A DNA stretch of 64,000 bases from Frisingicoccus sp902471845 (GCF_047030795.1 NZ_JBKYIC010000004.1); one strand, 5' to 3'; counted from the stretch's first letter, positions 45,706 to 53,047 are shown. A program made the numbers and translations. The notes: a model not told the origin generated them from the sequence alone.

Positions 45706-45957
45706 ATGGCTAACCAGAATCCAAATGCAGATGTTCTTGCTATAGGCGGTTCTATAGCAACGGTAGGTATAGGCGCACAAGTTCCTGCTTTAAGTGGACT
45801 CGCAAGTTATGCAATTGGTGCTTTTTCCTCCACTTTTATAGCAGGTTCTGTCAATGTCGGCGTTTCTATCGCTTCAGCAGCCATAGGAACTGTAGGCGCT
45901 CCCGTTTTAATTGTCGGCGGACTTGCACTGGTAGGTTATGAATTGCTCAGAGATTAA
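45706..45957 (+). CDS. Hydrophobic Gly/Ala-rich 83-residue peptide, bacteriocin-like candidate
   Basis: The peptide begins MANQNPNADVLAIGG and continues as an almost uncharged Gly/Ala/Ser/Val/Ile-rich chain with two to three membrane-like segments, ending VGYELLRD. It has no Lys and no Cys. A double-glycine at residues 14-15 could be a leader cleavage site, and glycine spacing is zipper-like. AAGGAGGTAAT gives a very strong ribosome binding site, so the gene is real. Context (AgrC/AgrA-like system, CPBP protease just upstream) suggests a secreted or membrane-active peptide. It could instead be a membrane structural or holin-like protein. No dedicated ABC exporter is adjacent. Confidence 0.6.
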   Translation: MANQNPNADVLAIGGSIATVGIGAQVPALSGLASYAIGAFSSTFIAGSVNVGVSIASAAIGTVGAPVLIVGGLALVGYELLRD

Positions 45958-45991
45958 TTCAGATTCGTAGTTAACCGCCACAAGTTCTATA

Positions 45992-46095
45992 AAAAAGACA
46001 TCATAGCTTAAATTGAGGTGACCCCCAAAAGTTAGACTTTTTAGGTCTAACTTTTGGGGGTCGGTTCAAATTTCTCTAAGCCATGATGTCTTTTT
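45992..46095. repeat. Long nested palindrome: terminator arms around an IS-end-like inner palindrome
   Basis: The inner part is a perfect 18-base inverted repeat, GACCCCCAAAAGTTAGAC (46020-46037) against 46045-46062, with a seven-base loop. From memory this arm looks like the terminal repeat of IS3-family elements. Outside it AAATTGA/TCAAATTT pair, and the outermost arms AAAAAGACATCATAGCTTA (45992-46010) and TAAGCCATGATGTCTTTTT (46077-46095) pair with one mismatch. The outer arms are A/T-run terminator arms for the peptide gene and tsf. The whole may be a miniature palindromic element sitting in a terminator loop. Confidence 0.7.
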
Positions 46096-46106
46096 AATTA
46101 TACTTT

Positions 46107-46173
46107 ATCGCGCGCAACCTGACGGAGCGCGCCTGCCCAAAGGGCTGAATTGCGGGATGCCCGAAAGGGTTAA
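46107..46173. repeat. Structured intergenic element downstream of tsf, related to one at 62781
   Basis: The stretch contains ACGGAGCGCGCC, GCCCAAAGGGC and CCCGAAAGGGT, several short hairpins in a row. A similar ordered set (ACGGAGCACGCC, then CCCGAATGGGT) occurs at 62781-62840. GC content is higher than around it. Possibly an intergenic repeat family. Confidence 0.35.
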
Positions 46174-46175
46174 GA

Positions 46176-47114
46176 TTAGTTTCCCATCTGTTTTGCAACT
46201 TCTTCAGCGAAGTTTTCTTCTTTCTTTTCCATACCTTCGCCTGTTTCAAAACGAACAAAGCCTTTGATAGCAACGTTTACACCTGCAGCTTTTGCTACGG
46301 ATTCAACGTATTTACCTACAGACTGTTTGCCGTCTTCAGCTTTTACATATACCTGATCTACGAGGCATACTTCTTTAAGCTCTTTGTTGATACGTCCTGT
46401 GATGATGCCATCGATAACCTTTTCCGGTTTTTTGGATTCTTTTGGATCGTTCATGATCTGAGCAAGAAGAATTTCTTTTTCATGTGCAATATAATCTGCA
46501 CTTACTTCGGAACGGTCTGTATACTGAGGTTTCAGGGCTGCTACCTGCATAGCAACGTTTTTACCGCATTCAAGAACAGCTGCGTCAGCGGAAGCTGTTG
46601 TCAGTTCAACAAGAACGCCGATTTTTCCGCCTGCATGGATATATGTTGCAATAACGCCGTCTGCGCTGACAACTTTTTCAAAACGACGAATGCTTAATTT
46701 TTCGCCGATGATAGCGATTTTCTGAGATAATGCCTGTTCTACTGTCAAGCTGGCATCATCAATCCATGGTTCAGCCATGAATTCTTCGATTGTTTTTGCA
46801 TTTGTAGCCAATACCTGAGCTGCTACTCTTGCTACATAGGACTGGAATTCTGCATTCTTTGCAACGAAGTCTGTTTCACTGTTAACTTCAACGATTGCGC
46901 CAGTTTTATGATCATCAGAAAGGATTGTTGCTACAAGACCTTCTGCTGCAATTCTGTTTGCTTTTTTAGCGATAGCTGCAAGACCTTTTTCTCTTAAGAA
47001 TTCAACGGCTTTCTCTTTGTCTCCGTTAGTTTCGTTCAGAGCTTTTTTACAATCCATCATACCTGCTCCGGTGAGTTCTCTTAATTCTTTTACCATTGCT
47101 GCTGTAATTGCCAT
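46176..47114 (-). CDS. tsf: Elongation factor Ts
   Basis: The 312-residue protein begins MAITAAMVKELRELTGAGMMDCKKALNE, the Ts signature, with AIVEVNSETDFVAKNAEF and a two-subdomain core (ALKPQYTDRSEVSADYIAHEKEIL). It recycles EF-Tu by GDP exchange. It follows rpsB on the same strand, with a terminator-like hairpin in the 149-base gap, as is usual for this pair. GGAGGAA precedes the ATG. Confidence 0.98.
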   Translation of the reverse strand: MAITAAMVKELRELTGAGMMDCKKALNETNGDKEKAVEFLREKGLAAIAKKANRIAAEGLVATILSDDHKTGAIVEVNSETDFVAKNAEFQSYVARVAAQVLATNAKTIEEFMAEPWIDDASLTVEQALSQKIAIIGEKLSIRRFEKVVSADGVIATYIHAGGKIGVLVELTTASADAAVLECGKNVAMQVAALKPQYTDRSEVSADYIAHEKEILLAQIMNDPKESKKPEKVIDGIITGRINKELKEVCLVDQVYVKAEDGKQSVGKYVESVAKAAGVNVAIKGFVRFETGEGMEKKEENFAEEVAKQMGN

Positions 47115-47202
47115 GATTCATTCCTCCATAAATTTTTCTTTATTTTATAATTTCTTAATTCTTTTCTGTTGTACTCCGCACGGCTCCGTGTTTCGTTTGC
47201 TT

Positions 47203-47242
47203 AAAAAAGCTGTCTCAAGATTAAAACTAATTTTGAGACAGC
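47203..47242 (-). terminator. Terminator-like hairpin between rpsB and tsf
   Basis: On the minus strand GCTGTCTCAAAAT and ATCTTGAGACAGC pair (47242-47209, one bulge) and are followed by six T. It would reduce tsf transcription relative to rpsB. A CACGG/CCGTG hairpin follows at about 47177-47190. Confidence 0.65.
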
Positions 47243-47263
47243 ACTTTAAGTCGTAAGCCCTGA

Positions 47264-47992
47264 TTATTCAGCAACTTCCTCTGCTGCTTCTTCAGCATCG
47301 TCCATCTGAACACCCTGGTTTGCTTCGATAACTGCATCTGCCATCTTGGAAACGATTAATTTAACCGCACGGATTGCATCATCGTTACCTGGGATTACAT
47401 AATCCAGTTCTTCCGGATCACAGTTTGTATCTGCGATACCGATTAACGGAATACCTAATACATGAGCTTCCTGTACACAGATTCTTTCCTTCTTAGGATC
47501 TACAACGAAGATTGCATCTGGGATTCTCTTCATGTTCTTGATACCGCCAAGGTTTTTCTCAAGTTTTTCCCATTCTTTCTTCAGTGCGATAACTTCCTTC
47601 TTAGGTAATACTTCGAATGTACCGTCTTCAGCCATAGCTTCAATCTGTTTCAGTCTTGTAATACGGCTCTGAATTGTTTTGAAGTTTGTCAGCATACCGC
47701 CAAGCCATCTCTGATTTACATAGAACATACCGCAACGTTCTGCTTCTGTGCGGATTGCGTCCTGAGCCTGTTTCTTTGTTCCGACAAAAAGAATCGTTCC
47801 GCCGTCTGCAACGATATCTTTGATTGCATTGTAAGCATCATCTACCATACCTACAGATTTCTGTAAGTCAATGATATAAATACCATTTCTCTCTGTGTAG
47901 ATGTACTCAGCCATCTTAGGGTTCCATCTTCTTGTCTGGTGTCCGAAATGTACGCCGGCTTCCAGCAGCTGTTTCATAGAAATAACGCTCAT
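47264..47992 (-). CDS. rpsB: 30S ribosomal protein S2
   Basis: The protein of 242 residues has the S2 hallmarks: MKQLLEAGVHFGHQTRRWNP, RNGIYIIDLQKSV, FVGTKKQAQ, QRWLGGMLTNFKT and GIADTNCDPEELDYVIPGNDDA. I start at the ATG at 47992 (MSVISMKQL), seven bases after GGAGG. An ATG two codons earlier is too close to that site. The leader upstream is structured and may carry autoregulation. It has an acidic C-terminal tail. Confidence 0.97.
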   Translation of the reverse strand: MSVISMKQLLEAGVHFGHQTRRWNPKMAEYIYTERNGIYIIDLQKSVGMVDDAYNAIKDIVADGGTILFVGTKKQAQDAIRTEAERCGMFYVNQRWLGGMLTNFKTIQSRITRLKQIEAMAEDGTFEVLPKKEVIALKKEWEKLEKNLGGIKNMKRIPDAIFVVDPKKERICVQEAHVLGIPLIGIADTNCDPEELDYVIPGNDDAIRAVKLIVSKMADAVIEANQGVQMDDAEEAAEEVAE

Positions 47993-48096
47993 AATCATAC
48001 CTCCATTGGTTTTACATCCGTGGACTTCATCTTCTCAGGCGACCTGTCGGCACCTGCCTGAAAATCGACCCACGTGTCATATTTTTACAAAATAGG
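47993..48096 (-). promoter_or_regulatory. Structured 5' leader of rpsB
   Basis: The transcript between the promoter and the start can fold as CGTGGG pairing with TCCACG around an inner stem TCAGGC/GCCTGA, with a GC-rich loop between. Its length, position and nested stems fit a ribosomal-protein autoregulatory leader. I cannot match it to a named RNA family by eye. Confidence 0.4.
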
Positions 48097-48126
48097 ATTA
48101 TAACACAAAAGGCTCGCATTAAGCAA
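48097..48126 (-). promoter_or_regulatory. Promoter of rpsB
   Basis: TTGCTT (48126-48121), an 18-base spacer and TATAAT (48102-48097) on the minus strand. The -35 box lies inside the codY terminator hairpin. Confidence 0.55.
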
Positions 48127-48133
48127 GCCTTTT
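48107..48133 (-). terminator. codY terminator
   Basis: AAAAGGCTTGC and GCGAGCCTTTT pair (one G-T) around TTAAT, 28 bases after the codY stop, ending in T. It overlaps the rpsB promoter. Confidence 0.65.
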
Positions 48134-48160
48134 GTATCCATATTTTATGTCTTTTTTAAA

Positions 48161-48931
48161 TTAATTTTTTATTTTCTTTAATTCGTCAAATACAGCATCA
48201 TTAATAACCTTAATATAAGTACCTTTCATACCGGAAGAGCGGGATTCAATCACTCCGGCACTTTCAAATTTACGCAGAGCATTGACAATAACAGAACGGG
48301 TAATACCCACGCGGTCGGCAATCTTGCTGGCTACAAGTATGCCCTCATTTCCATCTAATTCATCAAAAATGTGGGTAATGGCTTCGAGTTCAGAAAAGGA
48401 CAGTGTGCTGATGGCAGATTTCACAACCTGAAGTTTTCTTGACTCTTCTGCACTTTCTTCGTTTACAGAACGTAACATCTCAAGTCCCACAACTGTCGTT
48501 CCGTACTCACTCAAAATAATATCGTCAATTTCGTAGGAATTATCATTTCTGTAAATAAATAATGTTCCCAGTCGTTCACCGGCAATATCGATCGGTGTGA
48601 TGATTGCCTCATAAGTCGATACATTATCACATGAAAATCCAAGTGTTAATAAATTAACATTTTCTTTGGTCGAAAGAACGCTGAGCAGACGTTCATTCAG
48701 CCTCGAATCGATATGACCGCCAACACTGTCACTAATTAACTGGTGAATACACGGCTGCCCGGACCGATTCTTTATACCCAGAATCTTACCTTTCTTGCTG
48801 ATTACAAGAATATTGGACTCCAATATATCACTCAAGACTTCACATATGTCATTGAAAACAACCATATTGGAATTATTATTATGAAGAAGCTTATTAATCT
48901 TTCTAGTTTTGTCTAACAATTCAACGCTCAT
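48161..48931 (-). CDS. codY: GTP- and branched-chain-amino-acid-sensing regulator CodY
   Basis: The protein of 256 residues has the CodY GAF-type domain (LLDKTRKINKLL, NRSGQPCIHQLISD, ERLGTLFIYR) and C-terminal winged helix (LSFSELEAITHIFDELDGNEGILVASKIADRVGITRSVIVNALRK, ESRSSGMKGTYIKV). It represses nutrient-limitation genes. I start at the ATG at 48931, six bases after AAGGAGG, not at the ATG at 48937 that touches the site. It lies upstream of rpsB-tsf, a common arrangement in this group. Confidence 0.97.
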   Translation of the reverse strand: MSVELLDKTRKINKLLHNNNSNMVVFNDICEVLSDILESNILVISKKGKILGIKNRSGQPCIHQLISDSVGGHIDSRLNERLLSVLSTKENVNLLTLGFSCDNVSTYEAIITPIDIAGERLGTLFIYRNDNSYEIDDIILSEYGTTVVGLEMLRSVNEESAEESRKLQVVKSAISTLSFSELEAITHIFDELDGNEGILVASKIADRVGITRSVIVNALRKFESAGVIESRSSGMKGTYIKVINDAVFDELKKIKN

Positions 48932-49044
48932 ATCCATCCTCCTTTTTCATATTTACCATCTAATCAATATTTTAACACAATTGTTGAGACGAAACAACCA
49001 TTTTTCAAACTTTTATAAACAAACAAAGCAATTCAAAAACAATT

Positions 49045-49087
49045 TAAAAAGCGATGAATTTCCAATCCATCTATCAGAAACCCATCG
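49045..49087 (-). terminator. Terminator of the AGCS symporter
   Basis: GCGATG...GAAA and TTTC...CATCGC pair on the minus strand (49087-49050), followed by five T, 26 bases after the symporter stop. Confidence 0.6.
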
Positions 49088-49112
49088 CTTTCTATCATTC
49101 CTATTTTAATTT

Positions 49113-50510
49113 TCAGGCATCTTTGCCTTCCGTGCTGAAATATTCCTTCACCAGACGCACCACCGTTCCTGATAACAGGAAAAGTGCAATCAGATTTGGA
49201 ATGGACATCAGCCCATTAAATGTCTCTGCAATACTCCAGAGCAGTCCCAAATCCACCGTAGCTCCCAAAATGGCCACCAGCGAGTAAACGACCATAAACG
49301 GCTTGATGACTCTGGAAGAAAACAAAAATTCTATACATCTGGCTCCATAAAGCCCCCATCCAATGATGGTCGAAAATGCAAAACAACACATGGCCACTGC
49401 TGTAAAAATAGAGACCCAGTTTCCGTAGGTTGATGTAAAACCGAGAATTGTCAGCTCCGCACCAGCCGCACTTCCATAGCCTACCGGCACACCGCTGCAC
49501 AGGATGACCAATGCTGTCAGCGTACAAATCAAAATCGTATCTGTAAATACTTCAAATATTCCAAAAAATCCCTGTTTTACAGGCTTCTGTGTATCCGCAC
49601 AGGCATGAGCGATCGACCCGGTACCAAGACCGGCTTCATTTGAAAAAATTCCACGGGATACGCCTTTTTGAACACTGAGGAAAAAGCCGCCCACAACACC
49701 TCCGGTAACCGCACTCGGATTAAATGCACCATAAACAATCGAATATAAAACATGAGGTACATTTCCAATATTTAAAAGAACAACACCCAACGCCAGTATA
49801 ATATAAAATACCGCCATAAAAGGAACCAGCTTTTCAGCAACACTCCCGATTCGCTTAACTCCGCCAAGCAGGACCAGGCCAACGAGTACGGCAATGGTAA
49901 TGCCGATGATCATATTGGAAAGATTCACCGTCGACTCGGAAATTACATTATAATTCAGCAGTGCTGAATTAATCGCTGTAGTAATCGTATTTACCTGAGT
50001 TGCATTTCCCGTACCAAATACAGTCAAAACACCAAAGGCTGAAAATGCCACTGCCAGCCACTGCCAATGTTTACTAAGGCCATTTTTAATATAATACATC
50101 GGTCCGCCGACCAAATCCCCCTGGGCATTTCTCTCCCGGAAGTGTACTGCCAGAGTTACTTCGGAAAATTTCGTACACATGCCAAGCAGCGCTGAAATCC
50201 ACATCCAGAATACGGCTCCCGGACCGCCAATAGCAATCGCACCGGCCACTCCGGCAATATTGCCCGTCCCGACCGTTGCCGCCAAAGCGGTACAGACCGC
50301 TTGAAACGGAGTCATTGCCCCATCTGAAGCTTCCCGTTTGCGGAACATTCTCCCGATGGTCGTCTTTATAGCATATGGAAATTTGCGAATCTGCAAAAAT
50401 CCGGTACGAAGGCTCAAAAACAGGCCTACACCAATAATGCAGACCATCGCCGGAATACCCCAGACAAAATTATTGACTGCATTATTAATCATTTCAATCG
50501 TTTGTAACAT
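49113..50510 (-). CDS. Sodium:alanine/glycine symporter (AGCS family)
   Basis: The 465-residue membrane protein has about eleven helices and AGCS signatures: FQAVCTALAATVGTGNIAGVAGAIAIGGPGAVFWMW (the family motif with GTGNI), YIKNGL after GPMYY, and SVQKGVSRGIFSNEAGLGTGSIAHA. It imports alanine or glycine with sodium. GAGGTTCG precedes the ATG. Two promoter-like sequences lie upstream (50552-50580 and 50598-50625), and a terminator follows. Confidence 0.95.
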   Translation of the reverse strand: MLQTIEMINNAVNNFVWGIPAMVCIIGVGLFLSLRTGFLQIRKFPYAIKTTIGRMFRKREASDGAMTPFQAVCTALAATVGTGNIAGVAGAIAIGGPGAVFWMWISALLGMCTKFSEVTLAVHFRERNAQGDLVGGPMYYIKNGLSKHWQWLAVAFSAFGVLTVFGTGNATQVNTITTAINSALLNYNVISESTVNLSNMIIGITIAVLVGLVLLGGVKRIGSVAEKLVPFMAVFYIILALGVVLLNIGNVPHVLYSIVYGAFNPSAVTGGVVGGFFLSVQKGVSRGIFSNEAGLGTGSIAHACADTQKPVKQGFFGIFEVFTDTILICTLTALVILCSGVPVGYGSAAGAELTILGFTSTYGNWVSIFTAVAMCCFAFSTIIGWGLYGARCIEFLFSSRVIKPFMVVYSLVAILGATVDLGLLWSIAETFNGLMSIPNLIALFLLSGTVVRLVKEYFSTEGKDA

Positions 50511-50551
50511 AATCGAACCTCTTACTTCTGTTTTTTCTTTAATTATGAAAA

Positions 50552-50580
50552 ATCATACCATATTTGGAAAAAAATGTCTA
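50552..50580 (-). promoter_or_regulatory. Promoter 1 of the AGCS symporter
   Basis: TAGACA (50580-50575), 17-base spacer, TATGAT (50557-50552) on the minus strand, about 42 bases before the ATG. Confidence 0.55.
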
Positions 50581-50597
50581 TTTTTGAGGTTCTGTAT

Positions 50598-50625
50598 TTT
50601 ATAACTTCGAATACTTTTTTGTCAA
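50598..50625 (-). promoter_or_regulatory. Promoter 2 of the AGCS symporter
   Basis: A perfect TTGACA (50625-50620), 16-base spacer and TATAAA (50603-50598) on the minus strand. It lies just after the omega-RNA-like tail of the TnpB-like gene. Confidence 0.5.
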
Positions 50626-50639
50626 TGACAAGTCTTTGC

Positions 50640-50735
50640 TGCTCCTGCACGGACCAGCGGGCGGTATTCAACCCAAAAACTCCGGCTTATAGCCGAAATT
50701 CTTTTTACGGTTTCCCGCACTCTATAAACAAATGC
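50640..50735 (-). ncRNA. Candidate omega-RNA-like tail of the TnpB-family gene
   Basis: Directly after the TAG at 50736 the minus strand reads a GAAA-tetraloop hairpin (CGGGAAACCG, 50717-50708), a spacer, a hairpin CGGCTATAAGCCG (50695-50683) and then a T-rich stretch ending GGGTTGAAT (50674-50666). TnpB guide RNAs characteristically end in a hairpin followed by a short conserved single-stranded motif just before the guide. On that reading the guide would start at 50665 (ACCGCCCGCTGG...). Structure and placement support this. Sequence identity to a known family is not established. Confidence 0.4.
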
Positions 50736-51893
50736 CTAATGCATATGTTTATCCAAATTTTCTAGACATTTTTTTACTATATTTCTGGAAGCATTCAGAT
50801 GCCAGTTTCCCTGATGTCCTTCCTCACAGACAAACTGCTCTCCATTCCTTTCAATCGGTTTTCCGCAGACAGCACATATTCCTTCCGTTCCTGACGTGTC
50901 CGCTTCGAGCAGAAGAATCCCCATCTGCCATGCTTTGTATTTCAGCTGATTTCGGATTCTTTGACTCAGCGGATACGCCATCTCACTCTCTGAAAACTTT
51001 GGAATCACAATAATTCCGGCGCCCTTCTCAACACAAAAGTCCACAATCCGACGGCTTACCATATGGGAGTGATAGGTGCTTAAATTCTCAAGCTTATCCA
51101 CATACTTTTTACCTGCTGTTTGAACCTTTTCCATAGAAGCCTCCGCTTTTTCAAGATGCTTATCCACCTGGGCACAATAATGCCGGTAGGCATTTCCTCC
51201 ATTAATAAAACGTACAGCCTCCATTTGCCGATCTGGATTTAAAATACAGCACGCTGCCAAAGCATCTCTATCCGTGAACCGGACACCGCAGATTTTCAGT
51301 TCGCTGTTGCAGCGTTCTTTCAGGGTCCTTCCATCGGGAACATCATTTGATACAGGAACATGCAAAAACACATTTTTCCCCCGAAATACCAAAATGGGAG
51401 ACATGCATCGGGTATTCGGCGGAATTTCATTACCATACAACAGGCACTGAATCCATTGCCATTTTTCACCCGTCCACACCTTTAAAGATATGGAATGCCC
51501 GTCAAACATTTTGTACATGCCCTTATACAAAGTCACACCAGCCGAAAACTTCTCGGTCGGATAGTTCTGACCTCTGCCCTTTCGAGAAAGGAAACTTCTT
51601 CCGGCCGCCAGGGCCGTATTGATGGCTGCCCGACGAAAGTACAGCGGGACCTTCTTCCACGGCAATTCTTCCTGTACCGGCTGCTTATCCCTCCCGATAA
51701 CGGTTATTTTTTCCAGTTCCCGCAGTGCCTGTTGATTATTCAGCTCATAAAGGTCCGGATGATTCAAAAACAAATCATAATAAAAGCCCAGAAGCTCATT
51801 GTACAAATCCCGTGTATTCATCAGCCATTCTTTGTGACGACTTTTCAATATGAACTTTTTCGTTGTAATTGCGTAATAAGGTTTGGCTGTCAT
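50736..51893 (-). CDS. TnpB-family protein with all three RuvC acidic residues apparently replaced
   Basis: The 385-residue protein has the TnpB N-terminal part (LYNELLGFYYDLFLNHPDLY, VPLYFRRAAINTALAAGRSFLSR) and C-terminal nuclease/zinc-finger part. Where active TnpB has GIDLG, this reads GVRFT. Where it has the IxxED strand, this reads IIVIPKFSE. Where it has DxNAAxNI, this reads WHLNASRNI. So the catalytic D, E and D appear to be R, P and H. One zinc pair is CAVCGK. The second is altered (CEEGH). Start at the ATG at 51893 with CAGGAG upstream. A longer frame to 51995 crosses the inverted repeat. It is best read as a TnpB-derived RNA-guided DNA binder that cannot cut. Confidence 0.75.
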   Translation of the reverse strand: MTAKPYYAITTKKFILKSRHKEWLMNTRDLYNELLGFYYDLFLNHPDLYELNNQQALRELEKITVIGRDKQPVQEELPWKKVPLYFRRAAINTALAAGRSFLSRKGRGQNYPTEKFSAGVTLYKGMYKMFDGHSISLKVWTGEKWQWIQCLLYGNEIPPNTRCMSPILVFRGKNVFLHVPVSNDVPDGRTLKERCNSELKICGVRFTDRDALAACCILNPDRQMEAVRFINGGNAYRHYCAQVDKHLEKAEASMEKVQTAGKKYVDKLENLSTYHSHMVSRRIVDFCVEKGAGIIVIPKFSESEMAYPLSQRIRNQLKYKAWQMGILLLEADTSGTEGICAVCGKPIERNGEQFVCEEGHQGNWHLNASRNIVKKCLENLDKHMH

Positions 51894-51916
51894 TCGAATA
51901 CTCCTGATCTGGTATG

Positions 51917-51943
51917 TCGTAAAGTAGTTTACTTTACGATAAA
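51917..51943. repeat. Left 27-bp inverted repeat of a candidate invertible switch
   Basis: Perfect inverted copy of 52050-52076. Within it TCGTAAAGTA and TACTTTACGA form a dyad around GTT, the kind of two-arm site a tyrosine recombinase binds. It lies 24 bases upstream of the TnpB-like start codon. Confidence 0.75.
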
Positions 51944-52049
51944 TCTTATTCGTACATAAGCCATTGGCCTTATGAAATTGTTTAAATTTACGCAAATTTT
52001 GACAAACTTTACAATTTTGAGGGGCCGTGCTAAAATAAATTCGGACATT
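51944..52049. promoter_or_regulatory. Candidate invertible promoter segment (106 bp)
   Basis: Bounded by perfect 27-bp inverted repeats. On the plus strand TTTACA (52008-52013), 17 bases and TAAAAT (52031-52036) make a promoter that points away from the TnpB-like gene. A weaker minus-strand match (TTGTCA, 17 bases, AACAAT) points toward it. If the segment flips, the stronger promoter would face the TnpB-like gene. The tyrosine recombinase next door is the obvious agent. Confidence 0.55.
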
Positions 52050-52076
52050 TTTATCGTAAAGTAAACTACTTTACGA
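52050..52076. repeat. Right 27-bp inverted repeat of a candidate invertible switch
   Basis: Perfect inverted copy of 51917-51943, with the central triplet reading AAC instead of GTT on the plus strand. It begins 12 bases past the stop codon of the tyrosine recombinase gene. Confidence 0.75.
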
Positions 52077-52087
52077 AATTTTTATTC

Positions 52088-53047
52088 TTATGCTAATAAC
52101 TCCATTTGTTTCCGTTTCATTTCCAGAGTCGTATGCACATAATAGCTTAAAGTCATTGACGTACTTGAGTGACCGAGGATTTCACTCAAAGTTTTTATGT
52201 CAAAACCACATTCTACACATCTTGATGCAAAGGTATGACGCAGAATATGAAAATTTACAATCCGCATATCCAGTAATTCCAAAACTCTTCGAAAATAGTA
52301 CTGATAATTTCTTGGCTCAATACAGCGCGCCGAATCCGTCAATATATAATCTGTTGAAACTTTGTTTGGGGACAACTGTTCAAAAAGACGCCTCAAATTA
52401 TCTGTCAACGGTATTGTCCGAAAAGACGCTTCCGACTTTGGTTCATCCAGTATAACAAGTGTCTTTCGGCACATCTCTCCCGAAACGGGAATCCTCTGAA
52501 TCGTATGCCTTACCTGAAGCACCTGTGCCTGCAGGTTGACATCCTGCCACTGAAGAGCACATATTTCTCCAAGGCGCAGACCGGTATACAGACAAATCAA
52601 AAGGCCAGCACAACGCGGTTCTCCTGCATGTTCCCACAGATAACGCTCCAAAAGCTGTTGCTCCTCTCCGGATAATATATCCGGTTCCTGCTTTCGCTTT
52701 TTCGGAAGCACCGCATTATCTGCGATATGACTGAAACCATATTCCCTTTCCGCATATCCTATGATTGATTTCAAAATAACGCAGATATCCCGCACTGTCT
52801 TTACCGATAACGGCCCTGCATCCGTCAGCCGCCCGTGGTGCAATTTTTCATAAACAAAATAGTTTACTGCTGAGGAATTAATATCGGATATATTCCTTTC
52901 CCCAATCACCGGAACAATATGCTTTCTCACGGTATGCTCGTATCTGGCATAGGTAGATTGTTTCACGACCAATCGCTCCATACACAGCCATTCTTCACAC
53001 ACATCAGAAAACTTTCTCTCAACACCTTTTCTATCCATGCTATCCAT
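52088..53047 (-). CDS. Tyrosine recombinase
   Basis: The 319-residue protein has a SAM-like N-terminal core-binding domain (FSDVCEEWLCMERLVVKQSTYARYEHTVRKHI) and a catalytic domain with the Arg box TGLRLGEICALQW, HILRHTFASR (H-x-x-R) and LGHSSTSMTLSYYVH with the nucleophile Tyr. All active residues are present. Start at the ATG at 53047, seven bases after AGAAGG. It lies immediately beside the inverted-repeat segment and the TnpB-like gene, same strand. It could be a stand-alone inversion recombinase or the integrase of a small element. Size and position without other element genes favour the former. Confidence 0.9.
   Translation of the reverse strand: MDSMDRKGVERKFSDVCEEWLCMERLVVKQSTYARYEHTVRKHIVPVIGERNISDINSSAVNYFVYEKLHHGRLTDAGPLSVKTVRDICVILKSIIGYAEREYGFSHIADNAVLPKKRKQEPDILSGEEQQLLERYLWEHAGEPRCAGLLICLYTGLRLGEICALQWQDVNLQAQVLQVRHTIQRIPVSGEMCRKTLVILDEPKSEASFRTIPLTDNLRRLFEQLSPNKVSTDYILTDSARCIEPRNYQYYFRRVLELLDMRIVNFHILRHTFASRCVECGFDIKTLSEILGHSSTSMTLSYYVHTTLEMKRKQMELLA

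Noticed and set aside
51894..51995. N-terminal extension of the TnpB-like protein through the inverted repeat
   Set aside because: TnpB proteins begin at the MTAKPYYA position, which has CAGGAG upstream. The extension would change on inversion.
51999..52004. Perfect TTGACA on the plus strand in the invertible segment
   Set aside because: No -10 box at 15-19 bases, so the TTTACA/TAAAAT pair was preferred.
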